From positions 1 through 34,565 of the forward strand of contig JAPPEG010000102.1 of NCBI GenBank assembly GCA_028875345.1: a stretch of 34,565 nt of DNA, read 5' to 3'. Shown piece by piece: positions 17,403 through 25,482 of this stretch. This DNA is from Gemmatimonadota bacterium. Lineage in GTDB: Bacteria; Latescibacterota; UBA2968; UBA8231. Numbering within the stretch: the first letter of the stretch is position 1; every line of letters begins with the position of its first letter. A program made the translations under genes and the position numbers. The notes beneath the pieces were generated by a model. It searched no databases. It saw nothing but the letters and a program-made list of their open reading frames with translations, and was not told where the DNA came from.

Positions 17403-17411
17403 AAAGGAGGT
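17403..17411 (+). promoter_or_regulatory. Orphan Shine-Dalgarno-like AAAGGAGGT in a leader
   Basis: AAAGGAGGT matches the anti-SD of 16S rRNA at nine positions, yet no ATG, GTG or TTG follows within 5-12 bases. It is 88 bases before the real start at 17499, which has its own GAGGTGA. It could be a ribosome standby site, an RNA-structure element, or chance. Confidence 0.35.
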
Positions 17412-17498
17412 AAAGAGAGGCCGTTTTAGGCATTAGAAGCTCACTTTTCGTTTTTTTGACGAATATTCAAACCACAAACCCATGAGGTGAATTGCATT

Positions 17499-18452
17499 AT
17501 GAAGAAGATTTTGAGCATCGCGAGTATTTTGGCCCTCGGCATCATGCTGCAGGCTGGCGCGGTATCGGCTCACGTGCCGATTCCCGGCATCGACTCCGGT
17601 ACGCTTTTCCAGTGGCCCGCTGGCTTGGAACCGACCTTGGACGGCGACCTCTCTGAATGGGACATCGTCCCCGAGGATTATTACGTTCCCTTTGAGTCAC
17701 ACTTCGAGTACTATCTCGGCTTGGGCCACGAAAACGACGAGAGCAATTTGTCGTTTCGGGTGGTGGGCTCTTGGAGTGCGGGAACCAACCGCCTCTATCT
17801 TATGATGGAGCGCTTCGATAACTACTGGGATCGCAATGGTATCGGCGCGGTCGCTGCTGGCGATGATAGCTGGGAAATTATGATCGACGCCGACCACGGT
17901 GGTGACCGGCACTTTGCCCTTCCCGACGATTACGACGACGACGACGAGCGCCAGCGCAACCAGGGCCGTTTTGCCCAGAACGCCCACTACTGCTGGCCCG
18001 ACATGCCCGACGCCAATCGGGCCGTCGGCTGGAAGTGGTTCTTCAACAGCAAGTCAACATGGCACGACGTTCCCCCGTGGGGCGATTACGGTTTCCAGCT
18101 AGACGGCGAAGTCAACTCGGGCGAGGTTACGGCGCGCATCGAGGTGATGACGGTCGCTTGGGACGACTTCCACTGGATCGGTCCCGACGATAGCCAGATT
18201 CACACCTTCACCGAAGGCAATACCATGGGTCTCGGTTGGGTCGTCCACGACATGGACTCGGCCGAAGAGGACAATGGCGGTGCCAGTGACGGCGGCTGGG
18301 GCATCAACCCCAACATCCAGATGTGGTTCGACTGCGTCAACTGCTCGGACTTCCTGCTGGCCCCGATCGATCCGCGCGTGGATTTCAGCAGCATTGAAAC
18401 CGCAGTAGAAGAAGAGAGTTGGGGACGCATCAAGGCGGCCTATATCCAGTAG
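17499..18452 (+). CDS. Secreted CBM9/DOMON-like protein, copy 1
   Basis: The 317-residue product has a signal peptide (KKILSIASILALGIMLQAG, cut near VSA). A beta-rich domain follows, with DGDLSEWD at about residue 48 and YLMMERFDNYWD further on. The D-G-x-L-x-x-W-D opening is typical of CBM9-like and DOMON-type sugar-binding modules of secreted proteins. An acidic stretch (DDYDDDDERQ) lies mid-protein and three cysteines (YCW, DCVNC) lie in the second half. The ATG at 17499 has GAGGTGA about eight bases upstream and is preferred over a GTG at 17487. A strong hairpin ends the gene. A paralogue starts at 34085; the pair share DGD(L/V)S(E/D)WD, NRLY and YWD. Carbohydrate or lipid binding on the cell surface is inferred. 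Confidence 0.72.
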   Translation: MKKILSIASILALGIMLQAGAVSAHVPIPGIDSGTLFQWPAGLEPTLDGDLSEWDIVPEDYYVPFESHFEYYLGLGHENDESNLSFRVVGSWSAGTNRLYLMMERFDNYWDRNGIGAVAAGDDSWEIMIDADHGGDRHFALPDDYDDDDERQRNQGRFAQNAHYCWPDMPDANRAVGWKWFFNSKSTWHDVPPWGDYGFQLDGEVNSGEVTARIEVMTVAWDDFHWIGPDDSQIHTFTEGNTMGLGWVVHDMDSAEEDNGGASDGGWGINPNIQMWFDCVNCSDFLLAPIDPRVDFSSIETAVEEESWGRIKAAYIQ

Positions 18453-18491
18453 TTCGCTTCTCGTTCCTAAACTGTCAGTAAACTGTAGGCT

Positions 18492-18526
18492 CTGAAGGGG
18501 AGGTGTCTCGTGCATCTCCCCTTCAG
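18492..18526 (+). terminator. Strong hairpin, probable terminator of the CBM9-like gene
   Basis: A 14-base stem (CTGAAGGGGAGGTG pairing with CATCTCCCCTTCAG, one G-U pair) encloses a seven-base loop TCTCGTG. It starts 40 bases after the stop at 18452. The following ATTTCTGT is only moderately T-rich, so it could also be an RNA-stability or attenuation structure. It separates the first gene from the five-gene run that follows. Confidence 0.7.
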
Positions 18527-18556
18527 ATTTCTGTCTTCCCTATGGGAGATGCAGTC

Positions 18557-20545
18557 ATGGTCGCATTCAGAGTATTCTGCGCCGCGCTCTTGTTGGCCGC
18601 GAGTGGCATGCCGGTTGCGGGACTGACCGTCTATCGGCTGGGCGGTGAGGGCTTGCCACTGCCGCCCGAAGTGGCCAGCGGACAAGCTGAATTCGTCCAA
18701 TTTAGCTGGGCCGAACTCGATCCCGACTTGCAGGGAACAAGCGAATCCCTGACGATTGCGCCCGACGGTATTATTCCCTTGTTCTTCCCCGCGGATGTCA
18801 ATATCGCGACGACGGTCAAGGATCGCGGCGGCTATCTACATACCCAGGGCTTTCAAGCGTGGATCGAAACCGATGACACCAACTTGGTACATGACGGCGA
18901 TCCCTCGACAGCCTATTTCGAGGAGAAGGGTTCCAATCGGGTGAATGTGGGGGATGACTTGCGGTTCGGCAAAACCCTATTGTTCGACCTGGGCGGCTTG
19001 TTTGCGGTAGATCGAATTCGCTTTTTCTCGCGCGCTGGCAACGAAGACAATTACATCGAACTCTTCCACATCTGGACCAATACGCTGACGATTGAAGAAG
19101 CGGGGATCAGCAGCGTGGATCTCTGCACTGCCGGGAGGACGGACAACTGTTTGGGTTTCATCAACAGAGCCCACCGCGACATCTACAATCGCAAAGACAT
19201 GTATTTCAACGCGCTGTTGGAGGTCAAGGAAAACACCCGCTCTACCGTAGAAGTGGAGCTCACCGGCGAATACATCCGCCGCGTGGTGCTGTTCGTTCCT
19301 TCGCAGCCGACCCGGGACTGGGAGATCGCCGAGTTTGAGATCTTTGCGCCCGGCTATGTGCCCAACGCCTCGTATCTTTCCAACATCCTCGATCTCGGCA
19401 AAGAGGTCTCTCTGGGCGAGTTGCGCTGGTCGGGAAGCAAGGACGCTGAGGCCGCGGTCAACATCCGCAGTCGGAGCGGCAGCGATGTAGATCCCAACAT
19501 ATACTGGCGCTATACCTTTCGGGGCGACGAGCAGGTCAACTACGACGCCAAGGGCAAGCCGCTGACTTTGCGCACGTACGGGCGTTTGGAAATCTCCGAG
19601 CGCGGCAAGATCACCCGCGACGCGGCAAATTGGGATTTCTGGTCGAAGACCTACGATTTTGGCGACAGTGTTGGGACGCTCTGGTCGGCGACGAAGCCCC
19701 GGAGCTTTGTCCAGTTTGAGTTGGATTTTGAATCGAACATCGCCGCGGGCAGCCGGATGAATTACGTGGAGTTCACTGCGTCCCCGCCGGCGGTCACGAC
19801 GCTGGTGGGAGAAATCGATCCCTATCAGGTAGAGACGGCCCAAGTGACACAGTTCACCTACGCCGTTCGGCCTACCATCGGACTCGACGACCCGGGATTC
19901 GATCATTTGGAAATCTCGGCCCAAGGCGGGCGGCTGGTGAGTATCGATGGCGTACGGATCGGGGGACAAGAGGTAACTTTTGAGCGAGTCGAAGAAGGGG
20001 CTGAACGGTTGGTGGTGGGCGTACCGAGATTAAACGTGGACCGCACTGAAGAGGTGCTGGAGGTGGATTTCAGCGCCGAGATTTTTCGCTATGGAGCGAT
20101 CTTTGCCGGTCGCGTGTTCGACAGCGAAACCCCACAGGAAATTTGGCAGCCGGTGCAGCCCGGCGACGCCACGGCGCTCAGGGACGGAAATACCCTTTCG
20201 GTGCAGGCCCTTGCGCTAGGTCCGAGAGTCCTCGGCGCGCTCGATTTGGCCGGGGGCGTTTTTACGCCCAATGGCGACGGCGTCAACGACGGGTTGGACA
20301 TTGCCTATGACTTGCTCAAACTGGTGGCACCGACTCCGGTGGTGGTGGAGGTGCGGGACTTGGCTGGCGGGTTGGTGCGCGAAGTGTACAATGGTCTCGA
20401 CACGGCCGGTCGCCACCGGCGGCAATGGGACGGTTTGGATGAGCACGGGCAGCAGGTGGCCCCCGGTGTTTACATCTGCCGCGTCGAGATAGAGACCGAA
20501 GAGGGGCGGCGGCAGCGCGCAGGGGTCGTAGCGGTCGCCTATTGA
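18557..20545 (+). CDS. Secreted discoidin-like/FlgD-Ig protein A
   Basis: The 662-residue product starts with a signal peptide (VAFRVFCAALLLAASGM, cut near VAG). It contains a discoidin-like beta-jellyroll at about 100-290 (LVHDGDPSTAYFEE, LLFDLGGLFAVDRIRFF, then FVPSQPTRDWEIAEFEIFA), a W-x-x-W-S segment (ANWDFWSKTY) and, at about 568-662, a FlgD-like Ig domain (VFTPNGDGVND, then PGVYICRVEI) ending in AVAY. Such C-terminal domains occur in secreted and surface proteins of FCB bacteria, where related ones act as sorting signals; that role here is not shown. The ATG at 18557 follows GGGAGA at seven bases and avoids the terminator hairpin. Proteins B and C downstream share the architecture and motifs. 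Binding of surface sugars is inferred. Confidence 0.72.
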   Translation: MVAFRVFCAALLLAASGMPVAGLTVYRLGGEGLPLPPEVASGQAEFVQFSWAELDPDLQGTSESLTIAPDGIIPLFFPADVNIATTVKDRGGYLHTQGFQAWIETDDTNLVHDGDPSTAYFEEKGSNRVNVGDDLRFGKTLLFDLGGLFAVDRIRFFSRAGNEDNYIELFHIWTNTLTIEEAGISSVDLCTAGRTDNCLGFINRAHRDIYNRKDMYFNALLEVKENTRSTVEVELTGEYIRRVVLFVPSQPTRDWEIAEFEIFAPGYVPNASYLSNILDLGKEVSLGELRWSGSKDAEAAVNIRSRSGSDVDPNIYWRYTFRGDEQVNYDAKGKPLTLRTYGRLEISERGKITRDAANWDFWSKTYDFGDSVGTLWSATKPRSFVQFELDFESNIAAGSRMNYVEFTASPPAVTTLVGEIDPYQVETAQVTQFTYAVRPTIGLDDPGFDHLEISAQGGRLVSIDGVRIGGQEVTFERVEEGAERLVVGVPRLNVDRTEEVLEVDFSAEIFRYGAIFAGRVFDSETPQEIWQPVQPGDATALRDGNTLSVQALALGPRVLGALDLAGGVFTPNGDGVNDGLDIAYDLLKLVAPTPVVVEVRDLAGGLVREVYNGLDTAGRHRRQWDGLDEHGQQVAPGVYICRVEIETEEGRRQRAGVVAVAY

Positions 20546-20552
20546 GACAATT

Positions 20553-20580
20553 ATGAATTACGAATTGGGAATTGCGAATT
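20553..20580 (+). repeat. Four tandem 7-bp units (NNGAATT)
   Basis: The intergenic gap between proteins A and B contains atgaatt, acgaatt, gggaatt and gcgaatt in direct succession. Such AT-rich GAATT runs occur in intergenic gaps of many genomes and have no known function. Confidence 0.7.
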
Positions 20581-20629
20581 AGTAGCGCTCAGTGGCCTAT
20601 TGAAATCGGCTAGTTCAGGAGATTGAGTT

Positions 20630-23197
20630 ATGGTCAGCAGGAAGTGTACACTAGCGCTGGGTTTGGGGCTTGGGTTGTGGGGGTTGGTTGGGGCGCAGAA
20701 TCACGCCTTGCGTTCCGACCACGTCGTTGTAAATACCCAACGCCACTGGAGTAATTGGGCCTTTGTCGAGGGGACGCTGGATGTCTCCGCTAGGGGGGAG
20801 GTTGTTCCAGCTTTCGTGCCCAAAGACCACAACGCCGTAACGGACATTGTCCAACACCTGCAACGCATCGCCGATAACGCGACTATCCTCGATGCGATCG
20901 AAGCCGGTACCAACAAGGCGGCGGTTGCCAACCTCTTCGACGGCGACGAAACGACCTATTGGGAGCCAGACCCCGACAGCCCATTGCGGGACTGGTGGAT
21001 CCAGGTCGATATGGGACGATTGATCAATGCCACGCGAGTCGGGTTGCAATTCGTGCCCGAAGGGCAGGGCGATCCCTTTTTGCAGTTTGTGGTGCTGACG
21101 GCTGACAACGCCGATCAGGGCAACAAGATCGCGGGTAAGGTGCCCATGCACTTGGTGTATCGCACTCCAAGCGACAACAAAAACCAGCGCGAGTTCGAGT
21201 TCGACCTCAGTCGAGGAGAGCTGATCAACCCCACTCCCGGCGTGGATTTTGCGGGCGATATGGTGCGCTTCGTGCAAGTCGTGATCACCGAAAGCGATGG
21301 CGCACGCGCCGTCGAAGTGTCGGCGGAAGAATACGAGGCGTTGGCAAGCCGCGACAAGGGAGACGTGGTCTTCTACAAGCAAGTGGGGGAGGGGGAAGTG
21401 GAGGTCGAGGCGGCGATCTACGAGGCGATTGACTCGCAACTGCGCGGCCCGGTGCGCTATTACCGGCGGGAGCGGCCGCGCTTGGCCGAGTTGGTCGTCT
21501 ATGAGTTGGGCAAGAACATTTCGCAGGGCATGATCTTAGACCGCAACGGCAGCGCCGAGAGTTCCCACGATGGGTCTGTGGGCAATCTAGTAGATGGGGA
21601 AGGCACCTATCTAACCTTTAATCTCAAAGCCTTTCAGACGGGGAACGTGGAATTCGGCGAGCGCTTTCTGGAGTTCGACCTAGGCGCTTCCTACTGGCTC
21701 GACACCGTACAGCTATGGTACAGCCTCAGCGTTGCTGGCGGCCGGTTGGCTGGAGCTAGTTTTCACCGCTACGCAATCCAGACTTCGGACGGCACTCCCG
21801 CTCCTGGCGGCGGTCGGCTGTGGATCGTGCCCGCACAGGTCCGCGGCCTAGGCACGGCGTATGAAGTCAACACCTTTGAGCCGACGCCGGCTCGCTTTGT
21901 GCGCATAGCCTATCCCTTTGCCAGCAGCGAGTCGGGCCGAGAGGGGAATAAAGCGCGCGTCCGCGAAGTGCAGATCTACGGCGAAGGGCACCATCCCGAG
22001 GTGGAACTGGAGTCGGGGTTGATCCCGTTGCAGGGGGCCAAGAACCTAGTGTCGATCGAATGGGAGGCGGATACGCCTCCGGGCACGTCCGTGCAAATCC
22101 AGACCCGTACTGGCGATGAGGTCTCCGAGGCGTATCGGTACTACGACAGCGGTGGTGTGGAAGTCTCGGAGGGCAAATACGCGAAGCTAGGTTTTTTCAA
22201 AAAGGGCCGGATCGACACTCTGCAGGTGGCTGGCTCCGACTGGAGCAACTGGAGTGCGCCCTACGCGCATTCCGGCGACCCGATTGCCTCGCCTAGCCCG
22301 CGCCAATATCTGACCTTGCGCGCTCGGTTGACGACCACCGAACCCATGCACGCCGCCAGCCTGCACTCCATCCGCTTGAATTTCAATCCGCCGGTGGCGA
22401 AACAACTGCAAGGCGAACTGGATATTGGGATCTTTGAGCGCTTGGGTGCGCCGCAGGAGGTGTCACTATTCGTCAAGCCGACCTTCTCGTCGCAGGACTT
22501 GGGCTTTGACGAGATATTGGTGCGCACGCCGCCAGATATGTCGCTCGAATTCGGCGCGCTGCGCTTGGGCAGCTCGGCGCAGTGGGAAAGCGGCCAAGCC
22601 GAAGAGCTGGCCGATGTGCAAGTGATGGAGACTCGCTCCGATTCGCTCTGGTTGCGCCTAGACCGGCTGATAAATCAGGGCGGACAGGTTGATCTAGTTG
22701 AAGTGCAGTTTACGACGGCCCTGTTTTCCCCGGGGGCAGTGCTCCAAGCGGCGCTGGGTAATTCGTCGTTGGCAAACTCGTGGCAACAGGTTGACCCGGC
22801 GGACGTGACCGAACTGGCCCAGAGTCAGGGGCTGCAAATTCTCGCTTCGGTGCAGGACAACAACGTGCTCGGCGACCTAGGCATTCAGCCGGAGGTAGTG
22901 ACGCCTAACGGCGACGGGGTCAACGACGCGCTAACTATTGATTTTACTGTGCGTCGGTTGAGTGGTACGCGTCCCGTCAACGTGCGGATTTACGACTTAG
23001 GCGGTCGGCTAGTGCGCCGTCTCGATACCCAGAAGTCCTTAGTGGCCGGGAAATACGTGCTCGACTGGGCGGCCGATGACGAGCAGGGGCAACTGGTGCC
23101 GCCCGGAATTTACATTTTGCGCATCGACGTCGATGCGGATTCGGATCGCGACGTGCGGCAAACGGGAGTTCAGCGCCTGCTGCATGTGGCGTATTGA
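20630..23197 (+). CDS. Secreted discoidin-like/FlgD-Ig protein B
   Basis: The 855-residue product has a signal peptide (LALGLGLGLWGLVGAQ, cut near VGA). At least one discoidin-like module is visible (VANLFDGDETTYWEPD, WWIQVDMGRL), and a second region has YWLDTVQLWY. The shared short module EYEALASRDKGDV follows, then WSNWSAPY and SPRQYLTLRARL. A FlgD-like Ig domain occupies about 756-855 (VVTPNGDGVND, PGIYILRIDVD) and the protein ends in LLHVAY. It is the largest of three tandem paralogues, and its insertions relative to A and C lie in the N-terminal half. The ATG at 20630 has AGGAGATTG upstream. It is probably exported and attached or released by the same route as A and C; a ligand is not apparent. 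Confidence 0.75.
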   Translation: MVSRKCTLALGLGLGLWGLVGAQNHALRSDHVVVNTQRHWSNWAFVEGTLDVSARGEVVPAFVPKDHNAVTDIVQHLQRIADNATILDAIEAGTNKAAVANLFDGDETTYWEPDPDSPLRDWWIQVDMGRLINATRVGLQFVPEGQGDPFLQFVVLTADNADQGNKIAGKVPMHLVYRTPSDNKNQREFEFDLSRGELINPTPGVDFAGDMVRFVQVVITESDGARAVEVSAEEYEALASRDKGDVVFYKQVGEGEVEVEAAIYEAIDSQLRGPVRYYRRERPRLAELVVYELGKNISQGMILDRNGSAESSHDGSVGNLVDGEGTYLTFNLKAFQTGNVEFGERFLEFDLGASYWLDTVQLWYSLSVAGGRLAGASFHRYAIQTSDGTPAPGGGRLWIVPAQVRGLGTAYEVNTFEPTPARFVRIAYPFASSESGREGNKARVREVQIYGEGHHPEVELESGLIPLQGAKNLVSIEWEADTPPGTSVQIQTRTGDEVSEAYRYYDSGGVEVSEGKYAKLGFFKKGRIDTLQVAGSDWSNWSAPYAHSGDPIASPSPRQYLTLRARLTTTEPMHAASLHSIRLNFNPPVAKQLQGELDIGIFERLGAPQEVSLFVKPTFSSQDLGFDEILVRTPPDMSLEFGALRLGSSAQWESGQAEELADVQVMETRSDSLWLRLDRLINQGGQVDLVEVQFTTALFSPGAVLQAALGNSSLANSWQQVDPADVTELAQSQGLQILASVQDNNVLGDLGIQPEVVTPNGDGVNDALTIDFTVRRLSGTRPVNVRIYDLGGRLVRRLDTQKSLVAGKYVLDWAADDEQGQLVPPGIYILRIDVDADSDRDVRQTGVQRLLHVAY

Positions 23198-23219
23198 CCA
23201 TATAGGAAGAGAGTCGGCT

Positions 23220-25418
23220 GTGTTGTATCCGCGCGCGAAGGCGCTGGTGCTGGTATTGTTAGCGGTGCAGAATCTAGGGGCGGAGCGCCGCACGATTGTC
23301 ATGGGTGGCGAGGACGGTTTAACGTGGGAAAGCGGTGGCGGCGCGATCGCGGCTTTGATACAAACCGGTCCGACTGAGGTCGAGGTTAACAACACCCCGG
23401 GCAATGTGCTCGAATTTGACGCCAGCGGCCGAGTGGGTTGGCTGTCGCCGCAACAGGCGGATGAGACCGTAAATATAGCCTTGGGTCTCCTCGACCGCGG
23501 TGGTCGCCTTGGCGCGCCGACTATTTTGTCGCAGGTCATAAAAGACCAGCTAATTTTTATGATCGACGACGATCCCACGACCGCCTTTGAGCGCAAGACG
23601 GCTCGCGGGGGGAGCCAAGTCAACTCGCTCGGAGTCATCATGGACTTCGATCTCGGCGCGCGGTTCGGCGTCGAGCGAATCCAGTTTTTCCCCCGCAACG
23701 CACACCCCGATTTTCTCGCTCCTGATTTCCCATTCCAGAACGATTTCCTGCGCGGCTTTGAACTGCTGCTCAACGACGGCAGCGAAGAAACGCAGGTGGC
23801 CAATCAGCCGGTGCTGACCACCGTCGAACTGGAGACGGAAAACGAAGAGCCGGTCGTCGAATTGACCATTCCGCCGCAATACGTCCGCTATATCCGCTTG
23901 AAATCGCAGACCACTGTGGGGTTTGAGGTTGCGGAATTCCGCGTGTTTGGGTCCGGGTTTGTGCCTCGCGCCGACTACCTTTCCAACATCTTCGATTTTG
24001 GCGAGGAATTGGCGCTGTGGGGACGCATTCGCTGGGAGGAGGAGCACTTCGGGTCCGAGCGCCTGTCGCGCTTGCTGATCAGTTCGCGCAGCGGCTGGGA
24101 CGACACGCCGTTGGAATTTACTCGCCTGCATCCAGGCACTGGGGAAGAGGTGCCGTGGCGGGAAGGAGCGGTCGCCACCACCGCGACAGGCGATGCGGTT
24201 GACTTGGACGCGATTGACGATGTTGAAGAAGCCCTCGACCTCTTTAACGCCCTGCCTATCGACGAGCGCAATCAGGTGGCGTTGACGCAGGACGAGTACG
24301 ATGATTTGAGAAGTGCGGATAAGGGCGACGTGCGCGACGACTTAGTCGCTTGGAGTCGCTGGTCGCCGCCGTATAAGCTAACTGCGGGCGCTATAAACGC
24401 CTCAAACATCGGCGACGATGAGTTGGGCGTACCCATCCTCTCGCCCGGCCCCCGCCGCTATTTCCAGTTGAAGGCCGAATTCAACAGCCAAGACTTGGAA
24501 TCCTCCCGGGCGTTGGGTGCGCTCGCTTTTACGGTATCCAATCCACCGCTGACGGAGCGGATCATCAGCGAGGTCGTCCCGCGCCAAGTCGAGTTGGGCG
24601 TGCCGGTATCGTTTACGTATGCCGTCCTGCCGACCAAGATGCGCCAAGGCGTGGATTTGGGATTCGATGTGTTCGAGATCGCCACGCCCGTGCGCTCTGA
24701 AGAGGTCGAGACCATTGAGGTGGTGCATGCCGACGGTCAGGTGCAAACGGCGGATTTCACGGGTGTTGACTTGACCAATCTGCCGGTCCAGGACGACAGC
24801 GGCCTCTTTGCCGTGGAATCAGTGACCGAGCGGCACCTGCGGGTGCGCTTTCCCGCAATCACGGAAAGCGATTTGGCTGCGGGCCGCGCGGCGCTGCTCA
24901 AAATCCGCTTCAAGTGCCGCGTGCTGAGGTTTGGCACGACTTTTACCGGCACGGCTTGGAACAGTGCTACCGACGACCTCGGTCAGCGGGTTATCGGCGG
25001 CAATGCGGCCGATTTAGGGGCGGCGGACGACGATTTAATACCTATTGGGGCTGCCGATCCGAACGACTTAGCGGTAAGAGTGCCGTTGGCGGGTGGCCGC
25101 CTCATGATCAACGTTGCGGCCCAACCGCGCATCTTCAGTCCCAACGGAGATGGGATCAATGATGAGACGTGGATACACTGCGATCTAGTGCGGTTGGTCG
25201 ATGCCGCACCACTTACTGTGCGCGTGTTCGATCTAGCCGGACACCGCGTCCGCACGCTCTTTGCGGGCGAGCAGGGAGGCGGGAGTTTCTCCGCGCAGTG
25301 GGACGGCACGAATGCTGCCGGACAACAGATGCCTCCGGGTATCTACCTCTTCCGTGTCGATTTGGCCACCGATGCCAAACAGGAAGCGGTCGTGGGTATC
25401 GTCGAGATGGTTTATTAG
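23220..25418 (+). CDS. Secreted discoidin-like/FlgD-Ig protein C
   Basis: The 732-residue product has a signal peptide (AKALVLVLLAVQNLGA, cut after LGA). A discoidin-like module follows (FMIDDDPTTAFERK, MDFDLGARFGVERIQFF, then FEVAEFRVFGSGFVPRADYL), very close to the GYVPNASYLSNI segment of protein A. EYDDLRSADKGDV and AWSRWSPPY then precede a FlgD-like Ig domain at about 637-732 (RIFSPNGDGINDE, PGIYLFRVDL). The end is GIVEMVY. The start is taken as GTG at 23220, with GAGAG seven bases upstream; an ATG at 23184 would overlap protein B and precede the signal peptide by 12 residues. Conserved Asp/Asn-rich PNGDG(V/I)ND loops in A, B and C probably bind calcium. Confidence 0.74.
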   Translation: MLYPRAKALVLVLLAVQNLGAERRTIVMGGEDGLTWESGGGAIAALIQTGPTEVEVNNTPGNVLEFDASGRVGWLSPQQADETVNIALGLLDRGGRLGAPTILSQVIKDQLIFMIDDDPTTAFERKTARGGSQVNSLGVIMDFDLGARFGVERIQFFPRNAHPDFLAPDFPFQNDFLRGFELLLNDGSEETQVANQPVLTTVELETENEEPVVELTIPPQYVRYIRLKSQTTVGFEVAEFRVFGSGFVPRADYLSNIFDFGEELALWGRIRWEEEHFGSERLSRLLISSRSGWDDTPLEFTRLHPGTGEEVPWREGAVATTATGDAVDLDAIDDVEEALDLFNALPIDERNQVALTQDEYDDLRSADKGDVRDDLVAWSRWSPPYKLTAGAINASNIGDDELGVPILSPGPRRYFQLKAEFNSQDLESSRALGALAFTVSNPPLTERIISEVVPRQVELGVPVSFTYAVLPTKMRQGVDLGFDVFEIATPVRSEEVETIEVVHADGQVQTADFTGVDLTNLPVQDDSGLFAVESVTERHLRVRFPAITESDLAAGRAALLKIRFKCRVLRFGTTFTGTAWNSATDDLGQRVIGGNAADLGAADDDLIPIGAADPNDLAVRVPLAGGRLMINVAAQPRIFSPNGDGINDETWIHCDLVRLVDAAPLTVRVFDLAGHRVRTLFAGEQGGGSFSAQWDGTNAAGQQMPPGIYLFRVDLATDAKQEAVVGIVEMVY

Positions 25419-25482
25419 CCCGCGATGTTTTTGTCAGACAAAGGGATCGAGTTGTGTAGTTGTTTTCCAACGGAGGAATTTG

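Noticed and set aside
18503-18556. Upstream start for protein A
   Set aside because: It would start inside the terminator hairpin and place 18 residues before a clear signal peptide; 18557 has a good ribosome binding site.
23076-23219. Upstream start for protein C
   Set aside because: It lies inside the Ig domain of protein B in another frame; the signal peptide starts at 23220.
25430-25442. Inverted repeat TTTGTC-A-GACAAA between protein C and the first large paralogue
   Set aside because: The single-base loop and short arms do not support a terminator; an operator is possible but unsupported.
25261-25482. Upstream start for the first large paralogue
   Set aside because: It overlaps the end of protein C in another frame; 25483 has GGAGG and a signal peptide right after it.
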